64,000 nt of DNA, taken from NCBI RefSeq assembly GCF_007830055.1, contig NZ_VLLE01000004.1, positions 525,248 to 589,247 of the forward strand, in the 5' to 3' direction. The notes beneath the pieces were generated by a model, which worked only from the letters and a program-made list of their open reading frames with translations, had not been told where the DNA came from and ran no database searches. This document shows, one piece after another, positions 7,991 through 16,014 of the stretch. How positions within the stretch are numbered: the first letter of the stretch is position 1; the number at the start of each line of letters is the position of its first letter. Origin of the DNA: Lacibacter cauensis (GTDB lineage: Bacteria; Bacteroidota; Bacteroidia; Chitinophagales; Chitinophagaceae). A program made the position numbers and the translations under genes.

Positions 7991-8656
7991 CTATTGGTAC
8001 TCCTGTTTACCAAACTTCTGCCAATGTTCTACTGCATATTGCAAAAAGGCTTTGGGTGCACTGTTAAACAAAGTATCGGCAACATATTGTCCGCCAAGTG
8101 TATCTTTCTGCAGCACCATCAACTCTTCTCCCCGAATGGCGTACTTCTGCCCGCCTTCGTACATGATGAGTTTTTTGGTATTCGGACTAACATCACCTTT
8201 GCAACTGAGCGCATACACCATCGTTATTTCTGCCAATCCGTTACTGTCTAGATCGGTAATGGTTAAATGATCGTCGTAAAAAGCACAGGTTACATCTACT
8301 TCGCAGTCGTCGATATAATCAACCATCTTCCATTTTTGTACAAAGCCGCTATCAGTCTTTTGATAAAGTATCGCCGACAGTTTTGCGGAAGCACCTGAAA
8401 ATCCTTTGCGGATGTATGAGCCGGTTTCGTAAAGCACCAGCCAGTTTTCGCCGGAAGCATCGTGCCATTTTTTTGCACGCTTCAACTCGTACGAGCTTGG
8501 TGCAGGCAATAACGCACTCACAGCTGCTGTTACTTCTTCTGGTTCCGAAAGCATTTTTTCTTCCTGAACAGGAATAACTGCTTTCTGCTCCTGCTGTTTG
8601 TTTTTGCAGGCAAACCAACAGGAAGCAATCAATAATAAAAGTAACAGGCGTTTCAT
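7991..8656 (-). CDS. Lipoprotein encoded between cdsA and psd
   Basis: The start ATG (8654-8656) overlaps the cdsA stop as TAATG, implying translational coupling. The 221-residue product has a signal peptide with lipobox SCWFACK. The rest is soluble, with a central TITDLDSNGLAEITMVY segment like calcium-binding or FG-GAP-type beta-propeller repeats, and a C-terminal KYAIRGEELMV. It resembles proteins labelled as M949_RS01915-type surface polysaccharide biosynthesis proteins, but I recognise it only weakly. Function is unknown; its position suggests an envelope role. Confidence 0.75.
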   Translation of the reverse strand: MKRLLLLLLIASCWFACKNKQQEQKAVIPVQEEKMLSEPEEVTAAVSALLPAPSSYELKRAKKWHDASGENWLVLYETGSYIRKGFSGASAKLSAILYQKTDSGFVQKWKMVDYIDDCEVDVTCAFYDDHLTITDLDSNGLAEITMVYALSCKGDVSPNTKKLIMYEGGQKYAIRGEELMVLQKDTLGGQYVADTLFNSAPKAFLQYAVEHWQKFGKQEYQ

Positions 8657-9561
8657 TAGCTGAATATTTTTAATAACAGCCATACAAAAGGTACAGCCAG
8701 TAATAACGAATCGAACCGATCGAGAAAACCACCATGCCCCGGCATAAAGCTGCCGCTGTCTTTTACATTAGCCAGTCGCTTGAGTTTACTTTCGAGCAAA
8801 TCGCCAACTGTTCCTGTAACTGCTGCAACAGCTGCAACTACTGCCCACAACCACGCCGATGATGATTGGCTGAGATAACCTAAACCCCACATCACTGCAA
8901 CCGACAATATAATTCCGCCAATGGTTCCTTCCCAGGTTTTTTTCGGAGAGATAGCGCTCAAGGGTGTTTTGCCAATAAGCGAACCAACAATGTAAGCCAT
9001 AGTATCGTTGATCCAGATTGAGCCAATGATCATCAGCGGTACTGCATAGCCACTTACTTTGGCCAACAGCATTGAAAGATTGGCAAGTGTATCTTCGCCG
9101 TTATGCGGCATCCACAACGCACCGCTGCGTAAATGCATCAGCAATGCCCAGCTGAGCGAAATGTAAAGCAGTCCAAAAAACGAATGAGCAATGTATTTAA
9201 AGTTGAATTGCTTCGAGAAAAGCAGTTCGCTTACCGGTACCAGTAAAAATCCCGCCAGCATCAACATCCATCCAATAGAATGCAACGATACTGTTTCGGT
9301 AAGATACCAATCGGCCGTTAGAAATAACATCAAACCATAGCCGCCAATCATTACGCCATACTTATGAAACGGATTAATACTTTGATAACCTTTATCAATC
9401 AACCCAACCAGCTTTTGGTATTCGAACCAGCAACCGAAATGAATAATGGAAAACAATGCAAGGAAACTCCATTTGTTCCAGAGTAAACCAACCAACATAA
9501 TCACTACAAACAAAATTGCAGTGAGTGCTCTTGTTTTAAATGTTTGCCAGTTAAACGCCAT
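8656..9561 (-). CDS. cdsA: Phosphatidate cytidylyltransferase
   Basis: This 301-residue polytopic membrane protein makes CDP-diacylglycerol from phosphatidate and CTP. The family signature is complete near the C-terminus: SPKKTWEG, then LESKLKRLANVKDSG followed by PGHGGFLDRFDS. About eight hydrophobic segments fit the family. It follows the CPBP protease gene by 14 bases and overlaps the lipoprotein gene by one base, so CPBP-cdsA-lipoprotein-psd is probably one operon. Confidence 0.95.
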   Translation of the reverse strand: MAFNWQTFKTRALTAILFVVIMLVGLLWNKWSFLALFSIIHFGCWFEYQKLVGLIDKGYQSINPFHKYGVMIGGYGLMLFLTADWYLTETVSLHSIGWMLMLAGFLLVPVSELLFSKQFNFKYIAHSFFGLLYISLSWALLMHLRSGALWMPHNGEDTLANLSMLLAKVSGYAVPLMIIGSIWINDTMAYIVGSLIGKTPLSAISPKKTWEGTIGGIILSVAVMWGLGYLSQSSSAWLWAVVAAVAAVTGTVGDLLESKLKRLANVKDSGSFMPGHGGFLDRFDSLLLAVPFVWLLLKIFS

Positions 9562-9575
9562 GTAAGGATATTAAA

Positions 9576-10526
9576 TTAAGAATTGAAACGGTTGATGCTG
9601 GCGTTGTTATTTGCCAAACTATCGGGGTAAACTTTTGTTGCAGAAAACTTCTTTAATAAAATAAACAAGCCCACCAACACTGCTGCGCTGATAACGCCTG
9701 CCCACCAGGGAGCGCTTTCGCCAACTTCCATATCAATTTTTTTGTCTTTTGTGTATTGATAATACAGCACCGTAACCATCAGCGCATTGTTAAAGAAATG
9801 GCCGATAATGCTGTACCATAAATTACCTGTGTAATAAAAAATATAGCCTAACAGCATACCTAACGCCACACGAGGAATAAATCCGTACCACGAAAAATGC
9901 ACCACACTGAAAATAACAGATGTAATAATAATTGCCAGCCAGGGTACTTTAATAGAACGTGTAAGTGATGATTGCAAGGATCCACGGAAAAAAACTTCTT
10001 CAACAATAGCCGGCATTAATGCGATAATAAAAAGTGCACCAATATAATCGGTGGGTGTTTTAAAGGTGGCCATCAGCTTCACCTGTTCGGCATACTGCGA
10101 TTCCATATTGTCGAAAAACTTTTTTGCCGATGCTGTAAGCGGAATAGCCTTATTCAATTCTGCCAAAGAAGCAACGAGCGGCAGGGCGGCAAACATAATC
10201 AGCATGGCAAGTATGGCACGGTTCAGTTTAACCCCACCGTTCAATCCTAAATGAGCAAATGGCTTTTTGGTAACAATGCGGGCTGTTACATAGGCGGGTA
10301 TAAAAAACATGATAATGGTTGAAATAACCTGCATGGCTTTTACCGCATCAACATAAGCCGGGTTAAGCATGTCTTTTGCCATATCCAGCGGACTTTTCCC
10401 GGTCATAATCATCCATACAGGAATGGTTGCCACAGAACCAACAATTAAACCCGCTATTAACAAACCAATGAGGATGAGGACTTCGATGCCGGGCTCTATT
10501 TTACGCTGATATTGATTTTCGTACAT
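9576..10526 (-). CDS. CPBP family intramembrane glutamic endopeptidase
   Basis: A 316-residue protein with about eight membrane helices. The CPBP/Abi motifs are visible: the catalytic EExxxR in IVEEVFFRGSL, then FSVVHFSWYGFIPR, and HFFNN in SIIGHFFNNAL. Bacterial members are related to CAAX prenyl proteases and are proposed intramembrane peptidases with largely unknown substrates. It is the first gene of the cdsA-psd cluster and is divergent from dusB across 45 bases. Confidence 0.9.
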   Translation of the reverse strand: MYENQYQRKIEPGIEVLILIGLLIAGLIVGSVATIPVWMIMTGKSPLDMAKDMLNPAYVDAVKAMQVISTIIMFFIPAYVTARIVTKKPFAHLGLNGGVKLNRAILAMLIMFAALPLVASLAELNKAIPLTASAKKFFDNMESQYAEQVKLMATFKTPTDYIGALFIIALMPAIVEEVFFRGSLQSSLTRSIKVPWLAIIITSVIFSVVHFSWYGFIPRVALGMLLGYIFYYTGNLWYSIIGHFFNNALMVTVLYYQYTKDKKIDMEVGESAPWWAGVISAAVLVGLFILLKKFSATKVYPDSLANNNASINRFNS

Positions 10527-10546
10527 AACTACTGGTAAAAACTGAC

Positions 10547-10554
10547 TAAATTTG
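10547..10554 (+). promoter_or_regulatory. -7 box TAAATTTG upstream of dusB
   Basis: TAAATTTG matches the Bacteroidota primary-sigma -7 consensus TAnnTTTG and ends 17 bases before the dusB ATG. A matching TTG -33 box is not evident. Confidence 0.5.
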
Positions 10555-10571
10555 CAGCTTGCTTTTGTAAA

Positions 10572-11612
10572 ATGGTAAAGATAGGTAACATATCGCTTCC
10601 CGAGTTTCCGCTGCTCCTTGCGCCCATGGAGGATGTAAGTGATCCGCCTTTTCGTGCGGTTTGTAAAGATAATGGCGCTGATATGATGTTCAGTGAGTTC
10701 ATCAGCAGTGAAGGTTTGATTCGGGATGCAATCAAAAGTCGCCAGAAGTTAGACTTTGAGGAAGAAGAGCGTCCGTTTGGTATTCAGATCTTTGGTGGCG
10801 ATGAAGAGGCGTTGGGCATGAGTGCCAAAATTTGCGAAACAGTCAATCCTGATTTAGTTGATATCAATTTCGGTTGCCCTGTAAAGAAGGTTGCCATGAA
10901 AGGTGCTGGTGCGGGTGTATTGAAAGATATTGATCTGATGATTCGTTTAACCGAATCTGTTGTAAAATCTACTTCGTTACCTGTAACGGTGAAAACACGT
11001 TTGGGTTGGGATGACAATAACAAGAACATTGAAGAGGTTGCTGAGCGTTTGCAGGATATCGGTATTCAAGCCCTGAGTATTCACGGCCGTACCCGTATGC
11101 AGATGTACAAAGGCGAAGCCGACTGGACGTTGATTGGTAAAGTGAAGAACAACCCCCGCATTAAGATTCCGATTTTTGGAAATGGCGATATTGACAGTTC
11201 GGAAAAGGCAGTGGAGTACAAAAACCGTTATGGGGTGGATGGTATTATGATCGGTCGTGCTGCCATTGGTTATCCATGGATCTTTAACGAGATCAAGCAT
11301 TTTGTAAAAACAGGAGAGCATCTTGCACCACCAACGGTTGAACAACGGGTGGAAGTTTGTCGCAAGCATTTACATAAAAGCTACAAATGGAAAGGACCGA
11401 AGGTGGGCATTTTTGAAATGCGCCGCCACTATGCCAACTATCTAAAAGGCTTACCAAATATTAAAGAATACCGCTCCAAGCTTGTTACGATGATGACGGT
11501 GGAAGAAATTGATGCCGTACTGGACGAAATCGTTACCAAGTTTGCGGGTTTTGAATTTGCTCCTTCTAAAATTGAATTGATCAATTACCACGAGAAGTGC
11601 CCGGTGAATTAA
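10572..11612 (+). CDS. dusB: tRNA-dihydrouridine synthase DusB
   Basis: This 346-residue flavoenzyme reduces uridine to dihydrouridine in tRNA. Features are the N-terminal APMEDVSDPPFRA, the catalytic Cys in INFGCPVKKV, KTRLGWDD, SIHGRTRMQMYKG and the FMN phosphate-binding GNGDI and GVDGIMIGRAAIG. The C-terminal helical tRNA-binding domain is complete. The gene begins a plus-strand stretch and is followed 10 bases after its stop by a REP element. Confidence 0.95.
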   Translation: MVKIGNISLPEFPLLLAPMEDVSDPPFRAVCKDNGADMMFSEFISSEGLIRDAIKSRQKLDFEEEERPFGIQIFGGDEEALGMSAKICETVNPDLVDINFGCPVKKVAMKGAGAGVLKDIDLMIRLTESVVKSTSLPVTVKTRLGWDDNNKNIEEVAERLQDIGIQALSIHGRTRMQMYKGEADWTLIGKVKNNPRIKIPIFGNGDIDSSEKAVEYKNRYGVDGIMIGRAAIGYPWIFNEIKHFVKTGEHLAPPTVEQRVEVCRKHLHKSYKWKGPKVGIFEMRRHYANYLKGLPNIKEYRSKLVTMMTVEEIDAVLDEIVTKFAGFEFAPSKIELINYHEKCPVN

Positions 11613-11622
11613 GGATGCCTGA

Positions 11623-11649
11623 GTCAGGCCGCTCCAAGGCGGCCAGACG
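11623..11649 (-). repeat. REP element, left copy of the RAYT-flanking pair
   Basis: A 27-bp imperfect palindrome starting GTCAGGCCGCTC. Its reverse complement matches the copy at 12308-12334 at 26 of 27 positions. Together with that copy it brackets the transposase gene in inverted orientation. Confidence 0.85.
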
Positions 11650-11667
11650 ATAAAATTGGGCAATCTC

Positions 11668-11698
11668 TTGCAAAGCTTCCGGTCATTTTCTACATTTA
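11668..11698 (+). promoter_or_regulatory. Candidate promoter abutting the RAYT start codon
   Basis: TTG (11668-11670), a 20-base spacer and TACATTTA (11691-11698) resemble the TTG/TAnnTTTG promoter. The ATG follows at 11702, so transcripts would be leaderless or start inside the gene; it may be chance. Confidence 0.35.
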
Positions 11699-11701
11699 AA
11701 A

Positions 11702-12301
11702 ATGCACTTCGAACCACATGAAGCCTATCACCTTTACAATCGTGGAAACGAAAAGCAATCCATTTTCTTCTCAGACAAAAACTACCTTTTCTTTTTACAA
11801 AAAGTCAAATATGAATGGCTTGCGTATGCCGATGTCTTGGCATATTCTTTAATGCCTAATCACTTTCATTTTATACTTGTACCGAATGAAGATGGATGCA
11901 GGAACATCTTTCTCAAAGAAAAGGAAACACATATGCAGGAGCTTTCAAAAGCAATAGGCAAAACATTGAGTTCGTACACACAAGCTGTGAATCTTGAATT
12001 GAAGCGAACCGGTAATTTGTTTCAAAAGAAAACAAAAGCGAAATGTTTAACGGATAACAACAGCCCTCAAGATTATCTTACTACCTGCACGCACTATATC
12101 CACAACAATGCCTATGCTGCAAATCTTGTATCCTCCCCTTTTGATTGGACCTTTTGTTCTTTAAAAGATTATGCAGGTCTTCGAAACGGCACACTTTGCA
12201 ATAAAGAATTACTTTATCAATTATCCGGACTGACTGAACATGATTTTAAAGATGGGAATATCCCTTCTTTAAACGCAAGCTTTTTAAAGGATATCTTTTG
12301 A
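11702..12301 (+). CDS. REP-associated tyrosine transposase (RAYT, Y1 family)
   Basis: A 199-residue HUH-family nuclease. The opening AYHLYNRGNEKQSIFF, the metal-binding HFHF inside SLMPNHFHFILVP (residues about 51-63), and the following KRTGNLFQKKTKAKCL and THYIHNNAY are characteristic of REP-associated Y1 transposases. The catalytic tyrosine is probably in SSYTQAVN. RAYTs are usually single-copy, domesticated proteins that bind and cut REP hairpins rather than moving as IS200 elements. The gene is intact and lies between inverted 27-bp REPs. Confidence 0.9.
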   Translation: MHFEPHEAYHLYNRGNEKQSIFFSDKNYLFFLQKVKYEWLAYADVLAYSLMPNHFHFILVPNEDGCRNIFLKEKETHMQELSKAIGKTLSSYTQAVNLELKRTGNLFQKKTKAKCLTDNNSPQDYLTTCTHYIHNNAYAANLVSSPFDWTFCSLKDYAGLRNGTLCNKELLYQLSGLTEHDFKDGNIPSLNASFLKDIF

Positions 12302-12307
12302 ATTCCC

Positions 12308-12334
12308 CGTCTGGCCGCCTCGGAGCGGCCTGAC
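12308..12334 (+). repeat. REP element, right copy of the RAYT-flanking pair
   Basis: A 27-bp imperfect palindrome starting CGTCTGGCCGCC and ending GCGGCCTGAC, six bases after the transposase stop. It is inverted relative to the copy at 11623-11649 and parallel to the one at 13231-13257. Confidence 0.85.
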
Positions 12335-12393
12335 TTCACACCCCGATAGGGCAGGAACAACAAGCGCTATAACGGTTTTCCTTAATTTCATTT

Positions 12394-13170
12394 ATGCATC
12401 AATTTAACCAGCTGTTCTATAAACCAGTGTTATTTCTTTTACTTGCTACAGTGGCAATTGCTGCAATCTGGAAAGTAGAAATCAAATGGATTGCTTTGCC
12501 TGCTTTTGTTACAGCCGGCCTCGTTATCATTTATCAGCTTCATAAAATCAGTTTGCTGTTTGACATCAAATACAAAATAGCCTTGGAAAAAGAGCGTGAA
12601 AAAAACATGCTTAATGAAGAAATAAAAGTTCCGTGGTCTAAAAAAAAGGAAAGCCTGTTATACTATGGCATGCAAATCGTCTTCTTTATCTGCGGTTATT
12701 CAATCACGTTTTCTGGAAAACTCATAGAAAATTATCTCAACTGGAAAGATTTTATTCTTGAAGCTCTCCTTGTCGGAGGTTTTATCGGCTATCTCTGCTA
12801 TAGATTGTTCCGGCACTATATACACCCTGTGTTCTATGAAAGAGAAAAGGAAGATCATGTGAAACTTGCAGCATTTGTTATTCCCATATTGATCAGCTTT
12901 CACGCAATGGTTTGGATAAACAAGCTTAAGCCCTCTGCTGTAATCGCAAACAGTGAGTTAATTGTTACAGATAAGGGAGAAAATTATCGTTACGGCAATA
13001 AATACATCTTTCTGAATATCGATTACAAACAAGTGCGCTTTGAAATCCCCAAAAAAGATTTTATGAAAATCAGAGAAAAAGATACTGTAACGATTGTTAT
13101 TCGTAAAGGAGCTTTGGGGTTCAACTACGTTGACTCCTTCCTTGTTAAACCAAGCTATACTAAAAATTAG
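12394..13170 (+). CDS. Hypothetical integral membrane protein
   Basis: I do not recognise a family. The 258-residue protein has an N-terminal hairpin of two membrane helices (about residues 10-50), a charged amphipathic stretch with many Lys and Glu (residues 55-90), then three more hydrophobic segments (about 92-110, 120-137, 160-178). The last 80 residues are soluble and beta-rich (NYRYGNKYIFLNIDYKQVRF). It lies between REP copies next to the transposase gene. Base composition is more AT-rich than its neighbours, so recent acquisition is possible. Confidence 0.6.
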   Translation: MHQFNQLFYKPVLFLLLATVAIAAIWKVEIKWIALPAFVTAGLVIIYQLHKISLLFDIKYKIALEKEREKNMLNEEIKVPWSKKKESLLYYGMQIVFFICGYSITFSGKLIENYLNWKDFILEALLVGGFIGYLCYRLFRHYIHPVFYEREKEDHVKLAAFVIPILISFHAMVWINKLKPSAVIANSELIVTDKGENYRYGNKYIFLNIDYKQVRFEIPKKDFMKIREKDTVTIVIRKGALGFNYVDSFLVKPSYTKN

Positions 13171-13230
13171 AAACCGACATAATCGGAAATACAGAAGTAA
13201 AAAAGTTTTTAGAAAAACATCAATCCATCA

Positions 13231-13257
13231 CGTCTGGCCACCGCAGAGCGGCCTGAC
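13231..13257 (+). repeat. Third REP copy, upstream of the Gdx/SugE gene
   Basis: A 27-bp copy of the RAYT-linked REP, starting CGTCTGGCCACC. It differs from the 12308 copy at three positions, all in the central part, while the outer arms are conserved. Confidence 0.8.
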
Positions 13258-13292
13258 TTACTATCCGAGCATTCGCATTACCCAACAACAAA

Positions 13293-13300
13293 TATCTTTG
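13293..13300 (+). promoter_or_regulatory. -7 box TATCTTTG upstream of the Gdx/SugE gene
   Basis: This is a perfect TAnnTTTG match ending 17 bases before the ATG at 13318. No -33 TTG at the usual distance is visible. Confidence 0.5.
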
Positions 13301-13317
13301 CATCTCATTCATCAACC

Positions 13318-13647
13318 ATGAACTGGATTCTCCTCATCATTGCTGGTTTATTTGAAGTGGGCTTTGCTACATGCCTCGGCAAAGCAAGAACGGTTACGGG
13401 CGCAGCATCTGTTTACTGGATGATTGGCTTCTTTGTTTGTCTCAGCATCAGTATGCTGCTGTTGTACAAAGCCACTCAAACATTACCGATTGGTACGGCT
13501 TATGCGGTATGGACGGGAATCGGCGCTGTTGGAACAGTATTGATGGGCATCATCTTCTTTAAAGAACCGGCCGATTTCTGGCGACTGTTTTTCATTACTA
13601 CACTCATTGCATCCATCATCGGACTAAAAGCCGTATCAGCACATTAA
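13318..13647 (+). CDS. sugE: SMR family exporter, guanidinium (Gdx/SugE) type
   Basis: A 109-residue protein with four membrane helices. The conserved helix-1 glutamate is in LIIAGLFEVGFA (Glu13), and PIGTAYAVWTGIGAVGT in helix 3 matches the Gdx/SugE branch rather than EmrE. Gdx proteins work as dual-topology dimers that exchange guanidinium for protons. No guanidine riboswitch was recognised upstream; instead there is a REP and a -7 box. Confidence 0.88.
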   Translation: MNWILLIIAGLFEVGFATCLGKARTVTGAASVYWMIGFFVCLSISMLLLYKATQTLPIGTAYAVWTGIGAVGTVLMGIIFFKEPADFWRLFFITTLIASIIGLKAVSAH

Positions 13648-13658
13648 TCAATCATTTT

Positions 13659-14648
13659 TCAGAACTGATGCTTTGCACCAATAGCCAGATGCAGCACTGC
13701 ATCTATGTTCTGCTGCTCCTGCAACTGCAGTAACTCCTGCTTGGGATAAAACAACGGCTCATCGCTTAAATCGAAGGTGGCAAAATGCATCGGCACCAAC
13801 TGCTTTGCATTTAATTGTTGCAACGCAATCAATGCATCAGCCGGACTGGTATGTGCTGTATGCATAAACCATTCGGGTTTATAAGCACCAATGCCCAGCA
13901 TAGCATAATCAATCGATGGAAACAATTGCCCTATCTCTTCAAAGTGCATTCCCAATCCACTGTCTGCACCAAAATAAATGGTTTGTGTGGGCGATTGTAA
14001 CATGAAGCTGCCCCACAACATATTATTCATATCAGTTAAACCACGGCGGTTCCAATGCTTTGCCGGCAGGTAGGTAACCTGTACATCTGTTTCGAGTTGA
14101 TATTGCTGATACCAACCTGCTTCAATAATGGGATTGGTTATTTTCCAGCTGCGCAATAAGGGAGCAATATTTAATCCTGTAAGAATAACGGCTTTCGGAT
14201 TCAATGTGCACAGGTGCTGCATACTTTTTTTATCAGCATGATCCCTGTGGTTGTGTGAAAGTAAAATGTAATCGATTTGCTTTAACTCCGCAACATCGCA
14301 AGGCAAAGGCGTAAACCGTTTCAGCGGACCAACATTGTACAATACCGGATCGGTAAGAAAATGTTTTCCGGCCAACGTAAATAAATAGCTCGCATGCCCC
14401 AGCCACACAAAACCGTTCTCCCTGTTTTGTGTAATGAATTTAGTTTGCAGTATATCTACATTCGGCTGTTGCTTTTTCTTTAAGGGCTTTAGTTGATTTT
14501 TTTCAAACTGCCATTTGAATAATTCAGCAAAGCCACGTTCCGATGGGCCATCGAGATTGATGTACTGTTGCTTTTCGTTGAGCAAATTACCATTCCAGTT
14601 TGCTTTAATAAACGGGAGTGCAGGGTTATGTGTAGGAATGATGTTCAT
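13659..14648 (-). CDS. MBL-fold metal-dependent hydrolase (NAPE-PLD/UlaG-like)
   Basis: A 329-residue metallo-beta-lactamase fold protein. The NAPE-PLD-like opening FVWLGHASYLFTLAG and HFLTDPVL is followed by the metal motif LLSHNHRDHADKKS (HxHxDH), PAKHWNRRG, YFGADSGLG and the late HFATFDLSDEP. The family includes phospholipase D-like and lactonase enzymes. It is the last gene of a four-gene minus-strand group with hemolysin III, glutathione peroxidase and aldehyde dehydrogenase, so a lipid or detoxification substrate is plausible but not shown. Confidence 0.85.
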   Translation of the reverse strand: MNIIPTHNPALPFIKANWNGNLLNEKQQYINLDGPSERGFAELFKWQFEKNQLKPLKKKQQPNVDILQTKFITQNRENGFVWLGHASYLFTLAGKHFLTDPVLYNVGPLKRFTPLPCDVAELKQIDYILLSHNHRDHADKKSMQHLCTLNPKAVILTGLNIAPLLRSWKITNPIIEAGWYQQYQLETDVQVTYLPAKHWNRRGLTDMNNMLWGSFMLQSPTQTIYFGADSGLGMHFEEIGQLFPSIDYAMLGIGAYKPEWFMHTAHTSPADALIALQQLNAKQLVPMHFATFDLSDEPLFYPKQELLQLQEQQNIDAVLHLAIGAKHQF

Positions 14649-14696
14649 ATAGAGTTAAAAGACGAAGCGCTATGCATTTTACTTTTGTACAGCAGG

Positions 14697-15329
14697 TCAG
14701 ATCATTAACAATACCGCTACATAATGACAAATAGCGGCTGCCAGTACAAACAAATGCCAGATAACGTGATGATAGTATAATTTCTCCCAAAGATAAAACA
14801 GTGTGCCCACCGTATACAATAAACCTCCAATGATAATCATTGTTAAAACCGGCCATGGAATGACAGTAAAAAAGCTGCGGCCACCAAACAGCAAGATCCA
14901 GCCCATACCAATATACACGGCCGTTGATGCATAGTTAAAACGGCCGGTAAAGAACAGCTTAAATACAATACCAACAAGGGTTAAACCCCACAATACACTC
15001 AGCAATGTAATGCCGGTTGTATTCATCATGTAGTTAAGCAGAAAAGGGGTGTAAGTACCTGCAATTAAAAAATAGATGCTGATGTGATCGAAAATATTCA
15101 GCACCCGTTTTACTCTCGGGTTTTGAAATGCATGGTACAGGGTTGAAAACGTAAACAGCAGTAAAAAACAAAATCCATAAACTGCAGCACCAACCACTGC
15201 TACCATATGGTTTTTTGTAACAGCCAATGCACTCAACACAGGCAGCGCTGCAAGACCAAACAAAATACCAATGCCGTGCGTAATGCTGTTGGCAATTTCC
15301 AGTTTCAGACTGCTGTGTTCATCCTTCAT
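14697..15329 (-). CDS. Hemolysin III / PAQR family membrane protein
   Basis: A 210-residue protein with seven predicted membrane helices. The PAQR metal and core motifs are visible: EIANSITHGIG near the N-terminus, STLYHAF, FDHISIYFLIAGTYTPF and the last-helix HHVIWHLFVL. Members are proposed membrane hydrolases. It starts 6 bases past the glutathione peroxidase stop, which supports cotranscription. Confidence 0.92.
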   Translation of the reverse strand: MKDEHSSLKLEIANSITHGIGILFGLAALPVLSALAVTKNHMVAVVGAAVYGFCFLLLFTFSTLYHAFQNPRVKRVLNIFDHISIYFLIAGTYTPFLLNYMMNTTGITLLSVLWGLTLVGIVFKLFFTGRFNYASTAVYIGMGWILLFGGRSFFTVIPWPVLTMIIIGGLLYTVGTLFYLWEKLYYHHVIWHLFVLAAAICHYVAVLLMI

Positions 15330-15335
15330 GCTGCA

Positions 15336-15998
15336 TTATTTTAGTTCATTCACTACCTGTTCACTCAATGGCGATACTGCAGGGTCGAAGTAATGTGTCA
15401 GGATACCATTTTCATCAACCAGGTATTTGGAAAAATTCCATGAAGGCGACTGATTATTCCAACCATTTTTAGCTGCATCTGTAAGCCACTGGTACACTTC
15501 GTTCTGCTGGTTCGATTTTACAACCGAACTTTTTTTCATTAACGGAAAGGTTACTCCAAAATTTACTTTGCAGAATTGTGCAATCTCTTCATCATTTCCT
15601 TTTTCCTGCTCTTTAAAATCGTTCGCAGGAAAACCAAGTATCACCAGTTTGTTTTCAAAACGCTTGTACAATTGCTGCAACTCGTCGTATTGACCGGTAT
15701 AACCGCAATTACTCGCCGTATTTACAATCAACACTTTCTTTCCTTTCAATTGCGAAAAATCGTATGTAGCTCCGCTACCCGTTACAGCTTTTAAAGAATG
15801 AAAAGGAACAGCAGGTGCTTTGTGTTCATTCTCCAATACTTTACCGCTCTTGCCTTGTAAGCGCATGAAAACGGGGTACACTGCTTTTAAAATTTTTTGT
15901 CTGATCGTCATGTCTTTACTGTTTCTGTTTACTACATATACATAGCCTGCAAAGCAACCCAGCATTACAACAACTACTATCGTTATTTTTTTGATCAT
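15336..15998 (-). CDS. Glutathione peroxidase family protein with N-terminal anchor
   Basis: A 220-residue thiol peroxidase of the glutathione peroxidase family. An N-terminal hydrophobic segment (residues 4-23) makes it membrane-anchored or exported. The peroxidatic residue is Cys98 in NTASNCGYT, not selenocysteine. LGFPANDFKEQE replaces the animal FPCNQF motif, as in many bacterial homologues, and SWNFSKYLV carries the Trp-Asn of the active site. Bacterial forms usually use thioredoxin as reductant. It lies 16 bases after the aldehyde dehydrogenase gene. Confidence 0.92.
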   Translation of the reverse strand: MIKKITIVVVVMLGCFAGYVYVVNRNSKDMTIRQKILKAVYPVFMRLQGKSGKVLENEHKAPAVPFHSLKAVTGSGATYDFSQLKGKKVLIVNTASNCGYTGQYDELQQLYKRFENKLVILGFPANDFKEQEKGNDEEIAQFCKVNFGVTFPLMKKSSVVKSNQQNEVYQWLTDAAKNGWNNQSPSWNFSKYLVDENGILTHYFDPAVSPLSEQVVNELK

Positions 15999-16014
15999 GC
16001 TTTTTGCTTTACAC

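Noticed and set aside
13258-13317. Guanidine riboswitch upstream of the Gdx/SugE gene
   Set aside because: Only about 60 bases lie between the REP and the ATG and no guanidine riboswitch motif is visible.
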